DNA from: Lutibacter sp.
GTDB taxonomy: Bacteria > Bacteroidota > Bacteroidia > Flavobacteriales > Flavobacteriaceae
NCBI GenBank assembly: GCA_004195315.1
Contig: SDWL01000014.1
Location: 1 to 16,159, forward strand
Reading direction: 5' to 3'
Length of the DNA stretch: 16,159 nucleotides
The position numbers and the translations under genes are program-made. Positions 6,793 to 15,505 of this stretch are shown here, piece by piece (position 1 is the first letter of the stretch; each line of letters starts with the position of its first letter). The notes under the pieces were generated by a model. The model did no database searches. It was not told the DNA's origin and saw only the letters and a list, made by a program, of their open reading frames with translations.

Positions 6793-9531
6793 TTAAAATG
6801 GTAAGTTTTTATTTTCAACAAAAGGTGTTTTAGGGTCTAAAATTTCACTAATTAGATTTTTAATTTCATTCATAAAATTTTGTATTCTTTCTTCTGAAAC
6901 CTCAAAATCAGAGCCTCTTGGCTTTTCTGAAAAGTTCATTTTTAAAAACCCTGAATTTAAATTTTTAAATGAAATAACACCGCTTTGCAATGGCGTAATA
7001 GGTTTTATTTTGGATGTATACATATATGAATAGAACATCACTTGCATTGCTTTTGTGTATTTATAATCTTCACTTATAAGGCTAAAATCATACATTTTTA
7101 ATTGCCCTGCTTCAACTTTACCTGTTTTATAATCAATAATTCGAGTAACGCCATCTAATTCATCAATTCTATCAACAATTCCTCTTAAATTTACAGGAAA
7201 ATCAACACCTTCGATCGTTATTTCAGTGTTTAATTTCTCTTCTAAAGCTAAAATTTTTAATTGTTTATTTTCATTTAGCAACTGTAATTCTTGTTTTAAA
7301 AATCGGTTAATATGATTTTTACTAACTTCGAAAATTAATTTGTTTTTACCTATTTGTATGTTTCCTTTTAAATAATGTTTTCTAAAATATTTTGTAAGTA
7401 AATCATCACATTTTTTTTGCATTTCAGCAATATTTTCTTTACTTAAAAACTTCCCTATAAAAGGTAAGTACATTTCTTCAAGAACATCATGAATTACAGA
7501 TCCCATAGTATTTGCCGCAATGATTTCTTCAACTTCATCATCTTCTTTAATACCTAAAACTTTTTGCTCATAAAAACTAACTGGGTTATAAATATATGTG
7601 GCCAATGCTGATGGTGAAATACCTTTGATAAAAACCTCTTTTAATTTTTTAACTACCTCCGATGTTTTTTCAATTTGAATTAAGGGAAATTCTAAATGTT
7701 GAACTTTTGGGCTTATAATTGTTTTAGTAATTGATGGATTATTGATTTCAAGTTGGGTTAAAAATCGACTTTTTTCACCTGATCCATACCCGTCATTTTC
7801 TGTATTATAAATCAAGTAAATATTTTTTGCTCTCTGCAATAATCGTTGGAAGTGATACGAAAAAATTGAATCTTTCTCTTGATATGTTGGCAATCCAAAA
7901 TGCTTTTTAATATCAAAAGGAATAAAAGAAAAATCGTTCTTGCCTGCTGGTAAAATTCCTTCATTCACTGAAGTAATAATAACCGTTTCAAAATCTAATG
8001 CGCGCGTTTCAAGCATTCCCATTAATTGCAACCCTTGTAATGGCTCACCTTGAAAAGAAAGCTTTTCATTTTGTAATAGCTGATTGTAAAATAATGCTAG
8101 AGTTTTTAAATCGACGATATGGTTGTATGTTGAGTTTAGTGTTTCTAGTTGTTGAAATATTGTATAAAAACGATACAAATATTCCTTTTCAACACCTATA
8201 ACAAACTCTTTTAATTTATTTAATAAACCACAACATTGTGTAATTACAGCGTTCATATTTGTTGAAAATTCAAACAAAGAAAACAACAATAAAAGTTCTT
8301 CAACTTCAACTGATGAAATACATTTTTTCAATGTTTCCAAATCTAAAAATATACTATTTTCACTTTTAATTTTAGTGCTTATTTTTTGAAGTGTTTCATT
8401 GTATAATTTATTTAAAAAAGGGTCATTTAAGACGTTTAAAACATCTTTATAATAAAATAAATGTTCGTTTTTCTTGTTGAATTTTTGCTGGTTTAAATGT
8501 AGCTTAAACAACGAATCAAACAAACTTGCGATTGGAATATCTTTTAAAGAATATCCCATAGTAATATTAATGTTTTTTACATTGTTTGGTAATGAGTTTA
8601 GTGCTAACGTTAATAAATTTTCGTCTGCTAATACCAATGCTGTTTTGTTAAAATTTTCTAATTTAGAAATAAGCTCTCCAGCATATTTTATTTGTGTACT
8701 ATTTTTAGGTGCTCCTATTAAATTTATATTTTGATTTGTTAACTCTTCATTATTAATCCATAAAAAAGGATTTTTTTGATAGTAAGCCCATTCGCTTTTA
8801 TATTTTCTTAAAAAAACGCCAGCCTCATTAAATTTATTAAAAATTGCTTCATTGGCATCCCAATAAACTGAAGCTATATTGTTGTTCAATAATTCCTGAA
8901 TAATATACTCTTCGGCTTTATTTAAAGCATTAAATCCAACAAAAACAATATGCTTATTTATATTATTATGTATGTAAAATTCTAAATTATCTTTAGCTTC
9001 TTTATAAATAAGCCCTTGGTATCCAAACTTATTATTTTTAAGTTTTTTATTGAGTGCTTTATATAAAATGTGTAAATACTCGAAAAATTGAAGGTAGTTT
9101 ACTGCTAATTGACTTGGTTTTTTATCTTGAAACCATTCATCTAGTCGCTTAACATCTCTTAAATTTGTGAAAAAATCTTCTGAATTTACTAAGTAGCTAT
9201 CTATCTCATTAAAATCATGCAGCGCAATAGTAGCCCATTGAGAAAATGCATCAAAAGGCTCAATGTTTTGTTTTGGTAGATTTTGTTTGTAGATGCTATA
9301 AAATTCGAAGAGTAATTGTGTATTATCAATTAAATTAATATCTCCAATTTCTTGAATATAATTTTCAATGCTTATAATTTTGGGTAGAAATGATGAAGTT
9401 GGTATTTTTTTTAAAATTTCTTCTTTCAAAAACACACAAGAACGCTGACTAGGAAGTATAAATATTAAGTTTTCATAACATTTATGTTTACTAAATATAT
9501 CGTCAATAACTCTTGAAATAAATGATGTCAT
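6793..9531 (-). CDS. addB: AddB-like PD-(D/E)XK nuclease subunit of a RecBCD/AddAB-type repair complex
   Basis: The 912-residue protein is predicted to pair with the AddA-like helicase (12314-15460) to resect double-strand breaks for recombination. The N-terminus opens with a helicase-like fold (LIFILPSQRSCVFLKEEI) that lacks a Walker A P-loop, so this subunit is unlikely to hydrolyse ATP. The C-terminal RecB-family nuclease domain (about 639-912) begins SPSALATYIYNPVSFY and keeps H681 (GSVIH), D787 (GIVDRID) and D800/K802 (IIDYKTG). The cysteines that hold an Fe-S cluster in Bacillus AddB are absent: the first is Asn in YNP, and no C-terminal cluster motif is seen. It heads the seven-gene minus-strand run. 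I saw no promoter between its start and the ompA terminator. Confidence 0.85.
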   Translation of the reverse strand: MTSFISRVIDDIFSKHKCYENLIFILPSQRSCVFLKEEILKKIPTSSFLPKIISIENYIQEIGDINLIDNTQLLFEFYSIYKQNLPKQNIEPFDAFSQWATIALHDFNEIDSYLVNSEDFFTNLRDVKRLDEWFQDKKPSQLAVNYLQFFEYLHILYKALNKKLKNNKFGYQGLIYKEAKDNLEFYIHNNINKHIVFVGFNALNKAEEYIIQELLNNNIASVYWDANEAIFNKFNEAGVFLRKYKSEWAYYQKNPFLWINNEELTNQNINLIGAPKNSTQIKYAGELISKLENFNKTALVLADENLLTLALNSLPNNVKNINITMGYSLKDIPIASLFDSLFKLHLNQQKFNKKNEHLFYYKDVLNVLNDPFLNKLYNETLQKISTKIKSENSIFLDLETLKKCISSVEVEELLLLFSLFEFSTNMNAVITQCCGLLNKLKEFVIGVEKEYLYRFYTIFQQLETLNSTYNHIVDLKTLALFYNQLLQNEKLSFQGEPLQGLQLMGMLETRALDFETVIITSVNEGILPAGKNDFSFIPFDIKKHFGLPTYQEKDSIFSYHFQRLLQRAKNIYLIYNTENDGYGSGEKSRFLTQLEINNPSITKTIISPKVQHLEFPLIQIEKTSEVVKKLKEVFIKGISPSALATYIYNPVSFYEQKVLGIKEDDEVEEIIAANTMGSVIHDVLEEMYLPFIGKFLSKENIAEMQKKCDDLLTKYFRKHYLKGNIQIGKNKLIFEVSKNHINRFLKQELQLLNENKQLKILALEEKLNTEITIEGVDFPVNLRGIVDRIDELDGVTRIIDYKTGKVEAGQLKMYDFSLISEDYKYTKAMQVMFYSYMYTSKIKPITPLQSGVISFKNLNSGFLKMNFSEKPRGSDFEVSEERIQNFMNEIKNLISEILDPKTPFVENKNLPF

Positions 9532-9558
9532 CTAGCTTGTTTTTAATTTATAAAAATA

Positions 9559-9590
9559 AAAAAAACCATTCGTAAACGAATGGTTTTTTT
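9559..9590 (-). terminator. Intrinsic terminator after ompA
   Basis: The stem ACCATTCGT/ACGAATGGT (9565-9573 with 9576-9584) is extended by A-T pairs to 9559 and 9590, with a very small loop. On the minus strand a long T run follows. It lies 23 nt beyond the ompA stop codon and separates ompA from addB; because of its flanking A and T runs it could work in both directions. Confidence 0.88.
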
Positions 9591-9612
9591 ATAATTAAAA
9601 GAAAAAATTTAA

Positions 9613-10977
9613 CTAGTCAACTAATTTCACTTCAACTCTTCTGTTTTTAGATCTTCCTAATCTTGTACTGTTAGATGCTATTGGCATATCTTCACCGTAT
9701 CCTTTAGATGATAAGTTGCTAGATGCAACTCCTTTTGAAACTAAGTAGTTTTTTACTGAAATAGCTCTCTTTTCAGATAATTCTTGATTACGTTTAGCAC
9801 TTCCTGTACTATCTGCATGTCCAGAGATACTAAATTCAGCAGTAGTATACTTTGTCATTATTGTAGCTACTTCATCTAATTTAGCAGGAGTTTCTTTTTT
9901 AAATAAGTCATTTCCTGATTCAAAATATACCGTTTTAAATAACTCTTCTAATTTAGCTACTTCAACTTGGCTAATTTCAGGGCAGCCGTTATTAGATGCT
10001 GGACCTGCTTCATTTACACAATTATCATCTTTATCTAAAACACTATCCCCATCAGTATCTGGCCAAGGACAACCTTTATTTTCTTTTGGACCTGCTACTT
10101 GAGGACATGCATCATCTTTATCAACTAAACCATCACCATCAGTATCAGGACAGCCATTGTTAGCTTTCGTTCCTTTAGCATTTGGACAAGCATCATCTTT
10201 GTCTGCAATTCCATCTTCATCAGCATCAGGACAACCTTTTAATGCTGCTAAACCTGCAGTATTTGGGCAATCATCTTCTGAATCAATTACACCATCACTA
10301 TCCGAATCTGGGCAACCTTTGTATTCAGCTAAACCAAATACATCAGGGCAAGCATCAAATTTGTCATAAACACCATCACCATCTGTGTCTGTACCACCAA
10401 AATTAATTACAACCCCTACAGAATGTTGGAAATGTTGTACAATATTACTCTCAAATGTGTGCTTGTATTTAGACTCAATATTTAATCCTATATTATCATT
10501 AAATCGAAAATTAACTCCTAAACCTCCATTAAAAGTTCCAGTTCCTAAATCATCTAACCAAGTGTAACCTCCACCTACAGATGCATAAGGGTTGAACCAA
10601 GAAGTATTCCCAATTATTTTGTTAAGGTCATACTTAACTGCCCCATCTAAACCGAAATATGATAAGTCATTTACGCTATTATCACCAACTTTAGTAATTT
10701 TATTTAATGCTCCTCCAACTTCAAAACTAAAACCATCAGCTAAATATTTACTAACAGTAATTTTAGATATAGAAGGAAGAATGTTGTAATGATCAGTCAC
10801 GTTAACAAACTCATCAAGCCAAGCTCCATGACCAACCAAACCTGCGTTAGTTGGGTAAAAATCTACTGCGTTTACGCCAAGAGTAATTGCCCAAGGATTA
10901 TTTTCATCTTGCGCATTAACATTGCTGAAACCAGTAATTAATAATAAAGCCAATAAGGCTACTTTTAAATGTTTCAT
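9613..10977 (-). CDS. OmpA-family outer-membrane protein with thrombospondin type 3 repeats
   Basis: This outer-membrane protein anchors to peptidoglycan, 454 residues from the ATG at 10977 (an in-frame TTG lies two codons earlier). A signal peptide spans 1-22, with likely cleavage VNA/Q. Residues about 23-194 form an OmpA-like beta-barrel. About 196-334 hold five calcium-binding TSP3 repeats (D-x-D-x-D-G followed by a Cys-Pro). About 345-454 form the OmpA C-terminal peptidoglycan-binding domain with ISGHADSTGSAKRNQELSEKRA and the ending GRSKNRRVEVKLVD. It has its own terminator and likely its own promoter, so it is probably strongly expressed. A degenerate paralogue lies at 15506-16121. Confidence 0.94.
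   Translation of the reverse strand: MKHLKVALLALLLITGFSNVNAQDENNPWAITLGVNAVDFYPTNAGLVGHGAWLDEFVNVTDHYNILPSISKITVSKYLADGFSFEVGGALNKITKVGDNSVNDLSYFGLDGAVKYDLNKIIGNTSWFNPYASVGGGYTWLDDLGTGTFNGGLGVNFRFNDNIGLNIESKYKHTFESNIVQHFQHSVGVVINFGGTDTDGDGVYDKFDACPDVFGLAEYKGCPDSDSDGVIDSEDDCPNTAGLAALKGCPDADEDGIADKDDACPNAKGTKANNGCPDTDGDGLVDKDDACPQVAGPKENKGCPWPDTDGDSVLDKDDNCVNEAGPASNNGCPEISQVEVAKLEELFKTVYFESGNDLFKKETPAKLDEVATIMTKYTTAEFSISGHADSTGSAKRNQELSEKRAISVKNYLVSKGVASSNLSSKGYGEDMPIASNSTRLGRSKNRRVEVKLVD
9979..10392 (-). repeat. Five tandem thrombospondin type 3 repeats within ompA
   Basis: About 138 codons hold five units of roughly 25-29 residues. Each unit has an Asp-rich calcium loop such as DTDGDG, a DxDDxCP segment, and an end such as NKGCP. 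The DNA repeats are diverged rather than identical, so this is a protein-level repeat. The antisense strand has open frames here purely because of the codon periodicity. Confidence 0.88.
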
Positions 10978-11010
10978 TTTCAAAAATTTAAATTTAATGT
11001 TCTTTTTTTT

Positions 11011-11038
11011 TAAGTTAAGCTCTTTTCGCTTAAACTTA
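11011..11038 (-). promoter_or_regulatory. Hairpin at the predicted 5' end of ompA mRNA
   Basis: On the minus strand TAAGTTTAAGC and GCTTAACTTA form a 10-bp stem with one bulged T around the 7-nt loop GAAAAGA. It begins at about the transcription start predicted from the -7 element just upstream. A long A-rich spacer of about 33 nt follows up to the ATG. There is no U-tract, so it is not a terminator; a 5' mRNA-stabilising role is an inference. Confidence 0.5.
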
Positions 11039-11042
11039 ATGA

Positions 11043-11058
11043 CAAAAATACAAAATTA
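11043..11058 (-). promoter_or_regulatory. Putative tandem -7 elements of the ompA promoter
   Basis: Two adjacent minus-strand octamers fit TAnnTTTG: TAATTTTG (11058-11051) and TATTTTTG (11050-11043). They lie 66-81 nt upstream of the ompA ATG, between the kbl stop (11089) and the leader hairpin. The second would start transcription near 11036-11038. No clear -33 box is seen. Confidence 0.5.
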
Positions 11059-11088
11059 TCTTAAATATGGTGTGTTTTTGCTGATTTT

Positions 11089-12282
11089 CTATAATATGTT
11101 AAGGTTTTTTCCAACTTTTATAAAAGCGCCAATAGCCTTATCTAAATGTTCTTTATTATGACTAGCTGATAATTGTACTCTAATTCTTGCTTTTTCTTTA
11201 GGAACTACAGGGAAAAAGAAGCCTATCACATAAATACCTTCTTCTAAAAGCGCATTTGCCATGTTTTGAGCTAATTTAGCATCATAAAGCATTACCGGAA
11301 CTATTGCAGAGTTACCTTTAACAATATCAAAACCTGCGTTTAACATTCCTTCTTTAAAATAGTTAGTATTCCATTCTAATTTATCTCTTAAAGAAGTGTC
11401 ATTTGAAATCATTTCAAAAACTTTTAAGGATGCGCCTACTATAGCAGGTGCTAAAGAATTTGAAAATAAGTAAGGTCTAGATCGTTGACGCAACAATTCA
11501 ATAATTTCTTTTTTACCAGTTGTATAGCCTCCCATAGCTCCACCCAAAGCTTTTCCAAGTGTTCCTGTAATAATATCTACTCTTCCAATAACATTTTTCA
11601 ACTCTAATGTGCCTCTCCCAGTTTTCCCAATAAAACCTGCAGCATGACATTCATCAACCATAACTAACGCATCATATTTATCAGCTAAATCACATATTTT
11701 ATCTAAACTTGCCACAATTCCATCCATAGAAAAAACACCATCTGTTACAATAACTTTAAAACGATGTTCTTTTTTATTAGCTTCAATAAGTTGATTTTCT
11801 AATGAAACCATATCATTATTGTTATACCTATATCTTGAAGCTTTACATAAACGAACGCCATCAATAATTGAAGCATGATTTAATGAATCGGAAATTATAG
11901 CATCTTCATCTGAAAAAAGTGGTTCAAAAACACCTCCATTAGCATCAAATGCTGCTGCATAAAGAATAGTGTCTTCTGTTTGATAAAAAGTTGCAATTTT
12001 CTCTTCTAATTGTTTGTGAATATCTTGTGTCCCACAAATAAAACGAACTGATGACATTCCAAAGCCATGAGAATCCATTGCGTCTTTTGCCGCTTGAATT
12101 ACTTCTTCGTTATTTGACAATCCTAAGTAATTGTTTGCACAGAAATTGATAACTTCTTCACCTGTACTAATTTTTATAACTGCATCTTGAGAAGTTGTTA
12201 TAATTCGCTCAGACTTAAATAAACCTGCGTCTTTTATATCTTGTAATTCTTTCTGTAAGTGTTGTTGTATTTTACCGTACAT
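11089..12282 (-). CDS. kbl: Glycine C-acetyltransferase (2-amino-3-ketobutyrate CoA ligase)
   Basis: This PLP-dependent enzyme of the alpha-oxoamine synthase family cleaves 2-amino-3-ketobutyrate with CoA to glycine and acetyl-CoA, the second step of threonine degradation. Its 397 residues match the E. coli enzyme in length. Landmarks are the N-terminal NFCANNYLGLSNN (46-58), SDSLNHASIIDG with H136 stacking on PLP, VDECHAAGF with D210 and H213, and the PLP lysine K244 in TGTLGKALGG. K244 is the same position as in E. coli Kbl. No threonine dehydrogenase gene is in the window. It starts 31 nt after the addA stop and has its own candidate -7 element. Confidence 0.94.
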   Translation of the reverse strand: MYGKIQQHLQKELQDIKDAGLFKSERIITTSQDAVIKISTGEEVINFCANNYLGLSNNEEVIQAAKDAMDSHGFGMSSVRFICGTQDIHKQLEEKIATFYQTEDTILYAAAFDANGGVFEPLFSDEDAIISDSLNHASIIDGVRLCKASRYRYNNNDMVSLENQLIEANKKEHRFKVIVTDGVFSMDGIVASLDKICDLADKYDALVMVDECHAAGFIGKTGRGTLELKNVIGRVDIITGTLGKALGGAMGGYTTGKKEIIELLRQRSRPYLFSNSLAPAIVGASLKVFEMISNDTSLRDKLEWNTNYFKEGMLNAGFDIVKGNSAIVPVMLYDAKLAQNMANALLEEGIYVIGFFFPVVPKEKARIRVQLSASHNKEHLDKAIGAFIKVGKNLNIL

Positions 12283-12298
12283 AATAATTTGTTTTTCA

Positions 12299-12306
12299 CA
12301 AAAATA
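12299..12306 (-). promoter_or_regulatory. Putative -7 promoter element of kbl
   Basis: The minus strand reads TATTTTTG, fitting TAnnTTTG and identical to the proximal ompA element. It lies 17 nt before the kbl ATG, giving a very short leader of about 10 nt. It is in the 31-nt addA-kbl gap, so kbl may be transcribed both from addA readthrough and from here. Confidence 0.4.
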
Positions 12307-12313
12307 TTCAATT

Positions 12314-15300
12314 TTAAACTTCTTCTACACTAATTTCAGAATTAATATAAACCAATAATTTTTTTTCTAATGAATAGTTTAAGTTTTCTAACGTCTTTGC
12401 ATAATTACTAATTTGCTCGTGATACTTTTTATCTGGTTTCCCAGTTTTATAATCAATAATAATTACTTTATTATCCTTAACAACCAACCTATCTGGAATT
12501 ATAATTTTCTTATCTGAAGTTACAATTTCTTGTTCATTATAAACTTGCTTGTTTTGCTCAAAATATGTGTGTAATTGCTGGTGGTTAACTATATTATTTA
12601 AAACAACTTCAATCTCATTTTCTTGAATTTTATTAATCGTACCCTTGTATACATATTGATTTAAAACCTTAGGAATGTCATTTTTTGTTTTAATTTTAGA
12701 TAAAATTTCATGAATTAAATTACCATAACCAATTGCTTTACCTTGTTCTGTTTCCCAAAGTAATGATGAATTAGCTACAATAGAAATATTATGATTTTTC
12801 CATGAATTTGTTATGAAACTATTTTGTGTAGTTGTTTTATTCTCAACTATTTTTGGAATATTAATTCTTTTTTTATCACCAAAACTATACTCACATTTTT
12901 CAGAATCCCATACATTTATTTCTTTTAGAAAATTTATAAAAAGTCCAGATGAATGATTTAGGTTTTCTTCGTTTTTTACAGAACCGCTTTTTTCTGAAAC
13001 AATATACAATTGCTCAATTGGTCGTGTTAAAGCAACATATAATATATTAAAGTTATCTAATTCTAACTCATCTCTTTGTTGCTTAAATAAGTTTTCTCCC
13101 TGTTCTCCAACATAATTTAATTTATTACTAGCATTAATCAAAACCGATTTTATTGAACTTGTTTGGCTATATGAATACCAAACTCTCGGGTTTATTTGTC
13201 TATAAATTTCAATATTATACGGATAAATTACTATAGGAAATTCTAACCCTTTTGCCTTATGAATAGTCATAATTCTAACAGCGGCCTTAGCTTCAGGAGC
13301 TACAATACTCAACTTATCTTTTTTTAATTCCCAATATTCTAAAAAGCTATTAAGTGAAACTTGTTTCTTTTGTTGAAACTCAAAAACAATGTCTAAAAAA
13401 AACTGAATGTTCGAATCTGATTCTGACACCAAATTAAAGCTTCTTATAATATATTCAATACTTTCATAAAACGGACTTTGAACAAACTCAGTGTAATTAA
13501 AAAACACATTGAAATTTCTTAATGCTTCAAAAAATTGAATATTGGTTAAATTAATAAATCTTTCGAAAAACGGATGTTTTTGTTCCTCAATTTTTAAATA
13601 TTCATATAAAAAATAGAACAATTTAATTTTATATTCTTTGTTTGACGGATTTTGAAGTACGCATAATAAATCAATAATAAAACTTACTTTAGCGCTATTA
13701 CCTAAAAGCAATGTTTCTGAAGAAATAATTTCAATTCCGTTTTCTGACAAATAGTTTGCAACTGCAATTCCCTGTTTTCTAGTTCTTACCAACACACAAA
13801 CTTCACTTTTCTCAAAAGAACTATCTAAATTTTTAATGATTTCTAAAACTTTTTTAGGGTAAACCAAATCTCTTTCTTCATCATCTTTTTGCTTTTCTAC
13901 AAAGGAGATTTGTACATAACCACCTTCTTTTTTATTTGTACTCTGATTGTTTCCTTCTAAAAACAATTTGCTGAAACTTTCGTTGTTTAAAAATCGTGAA
14001 ATATGCTTAAAAAAGGAATTATTAAAATTTATTATTTCTGAATAACTTCGAAAATTAGTTTCTAAATTAGATTGTGTTTTTTCAACTTGAAATGGATTGT
14101 TTTCTATCTTTTTTTCATCTGAAGAAAGCGAAATAAATTGCTCTGCTTTACCGCCTCTCCATCTGTAAATTGATTGCTTTGCATCACCAACCAACAACAA
14201 TTTTCCTTGTTCACCAAGGTCATTTTCTGATGAAATAACATTATCTATTAATGGTATTAAATTTTTCCATTGTAATTCTGAAGTATCTTGCATTTCATCA
14301 ATAAAATAATACTTGAATTTTTCACCTAACCGTTCATAAATAAAAGGTGCTGGTTCGTTTTTAATTGTATCATTTATTTTTTGATTAAATTCAGCATTTA
14401 ACAAAATATTATTTTCGCTTTTAATCTCCTCTAAAGCACTGTTTATATAGTTTAAAACAGCTAATGGAATTAAACTATTTAAAATTAAATCATTCAGTGT
14501 CTTTTGCTGGAATAATAATTCGGACTCATTATACAATGTTACTAGCTGAGGAATAATAGCATCAATTGCGTTTTTCACCGAAGCAGATTTAGACTTTGAA
14601 TAGAATGTTTCTTCAATAATATTTTTTTTAAAAGTATTTTGATCAAAAAATGAAGCTTTTTTATAAGAAACCGAGAGCGCATTAAAATGTTTGGGAAATT
14701 GAGAATAATAAAAATCTTTATCTTCAACACCACTTTCATTAATAATACTTAATCCTTTGTTTCCAATGGCTAAAAATTCTTCTTCAATTTTTTTGTTTTC
14801 TTTTTGAAGATTTTCCTTTAATAATTTGAATTCATTAATAGAAATATTATTTAAATCATTTAAATGCTTGGCGTGGTTTTCATTTAATATAATTTTAGCA
14901 AAGGTTTTAAGTTCTTTTGATATGTCCCAGGCTTTATCATCATCTAACTTTTGAAGCGAATAGCTCACCAACAAATCTGTCAATTCCTTGTTTTTTCCAA
15001 TTTTTGATATCACAACATCAACCGCTTCATTTAATAAACTTTCAGCATCCATTTCAACTTCAAAGTTCATTGGAAGATGTAAATCATGTGCAAAAGTTCT
15101 AATTAATTTATGGGTAAAACTATCAATAGTAGTTATACTAAATGCTGAATAATTTTGTAAAATAGCATTTAAAATTAATTGTGATCTGTTAAAAACAATT
15201 TCTTCAGTTAAATTTGTTTCGCTACAAATTACAGGAAGCATATCGTTTGTTTGTTTATCTGAAAACGAGTGAAGATTTTCAATAACACGTGCTTTCATTT

Positions 15301-15460
15301 CACCGGCGGCCTTATTTGTGAACGTAACTGCTAAAATTTGTTGAAATTTATAAATATTGGTGCTAGATAAAAGAATTTTTAAATATTCTTTTACCAATGT
15401 AAAGGTTTTTCCGCTACCAGCTGAAGCGCTATAAACTTGAAATAAAGTTGATTGTTGCAT
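12314..15460 (-). CDS. addA: AddA-like UvrD-family helicase/nuclease
   Basis: This superfamily 1 ATP-dependent helicase with a C-terminal nuclease is the motor subunit of the predicted AddAB-type double-strand-break repair complex. The 1048 residues contain all helicase signatures: Walker A ASAGSGKT (12-19), VTFTNKAAGEMK (45-57), TTIDSF (110-115), Walker B FIDEMQDT (386-393), VGDAKQSIYRWRGG (424-437), ETNFRS (467-472), MTIHKAKGLEFP (731-742) and LYVALTRP (807-814). The C-terminal PD-(D/E)XK domain (about 900-1048) keeps D990 and D1003/K1005 (IIDYKTG). The gene is near the expected AddA layout but shorter than the roughly 1230-residue Bacillus protein. Its start at 15460 immediately precedes the P-loop, as in relatives. 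The partner addB is not adjacent; kbl and ompA lie between. Confidence 0.92.
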   Translation of the reverse strand: MQQSTLFQVYSASAGSGKTFTLVKEYLKILLSSTNIYKFQQILAVTFTNKAAGEMKARVIENLHSFSDKQTNDMLPVICSETNLTEEIVFNRSQLILNAILQNYSAFSITTIDSFTHKLIRTFAHDLHLPMNFEVEMDAESLLNEAVDVVISKIGKNKELTDLLVSYSLQKLDDDKAWDISKELKTFAKIILNENHAKHLNDLNNISINEFKLLKENLQKENKKIEEEFLAIGNKGLSIINESGVEDKDFYYSQFPKHFNALSVSYKKASFFDQNTFKKNIIEETFYSKSKSASVKNAIDAIIPQLVTLYNESELLFQQKTLNDLILNSLIPLAVLNYINSALEEIKSENNILLNAEFNQKINDTIKNEPAPFIYERLGEKFKYYFIDEMQDTSELQWKNLIPLIDNVISSENDLGEQGKLLLVGDAKQSIYRWRGGKAEQFISLSSDEKKIENNPFQVEKTQSNLETNFRSYSEIINFNNSFFKHISRFLNNESFSKLFLEGNNQSTNKKEGGYVQISFVEKQKDDEERDLVYPKKVLEIIKNLDSSFEKSEVCVLVRTRKQGIAVANYLSENGIEIISSETLLLGNSAKVSFIIDLLCVLQNPSNKEYKIKLFYFLYEYLKIEEQKHPFFERFINLTNIQFFEALRNFNVFFNYTEFVQSPFYESIEYIIRSFNLVSESDSNIQFFLDIVFEFQQKKQVSLNSFLEYWELKKDKLSIVAPEAKAAVRIMTIHKAKGLEFPIVIYPYNIEIYRQINPRVWYSYSQTSSIKSVLINASNKLNYVGEQGENLFKQQRDELELDNFNILYVALTRPIEQLYIVSEKSGSVKNEENLNHSSGLFINFLKEINVWDSEKCEYSFGDKKRINIPKIVENKTTTQNSFITNSWKNHNISIVANSSLLWETEQGKAIGYGNLIHEILSKIKTKNDIPKVLNQYVYKGTINKIQENEIEVVLNNIVNHQQLHTYFEQNKQVYNEQEIVTSDKKIIIPDRLVVKDNKVIIIDYKTGKPDKKYHEQISNYAKTLENLNYSLEKKLLVYINSEISVEEV

Positions 15461-15505
15461 TCATAGAAATTAGAAATGCAAGTTAATAAATTATATACGT
15501 TTTAA

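Noticed and set aside
7998..8734. Two plus-strand open frames inside addB
   Set aside because: They are short antisense shadows of a long conserved coding region with no start context or motif.
10157..10567. Several open frames antisense to the ompA repeat region
   Set aside because: They arise from the codon periodicity of the TSP3 repeats on the opposite strand and have repetitive, non-protein-like composition.
14917..15102. Plus-strand open frame inside addA
   Set aside because: It is antisense to the addA helicase region and has no supporting feature.
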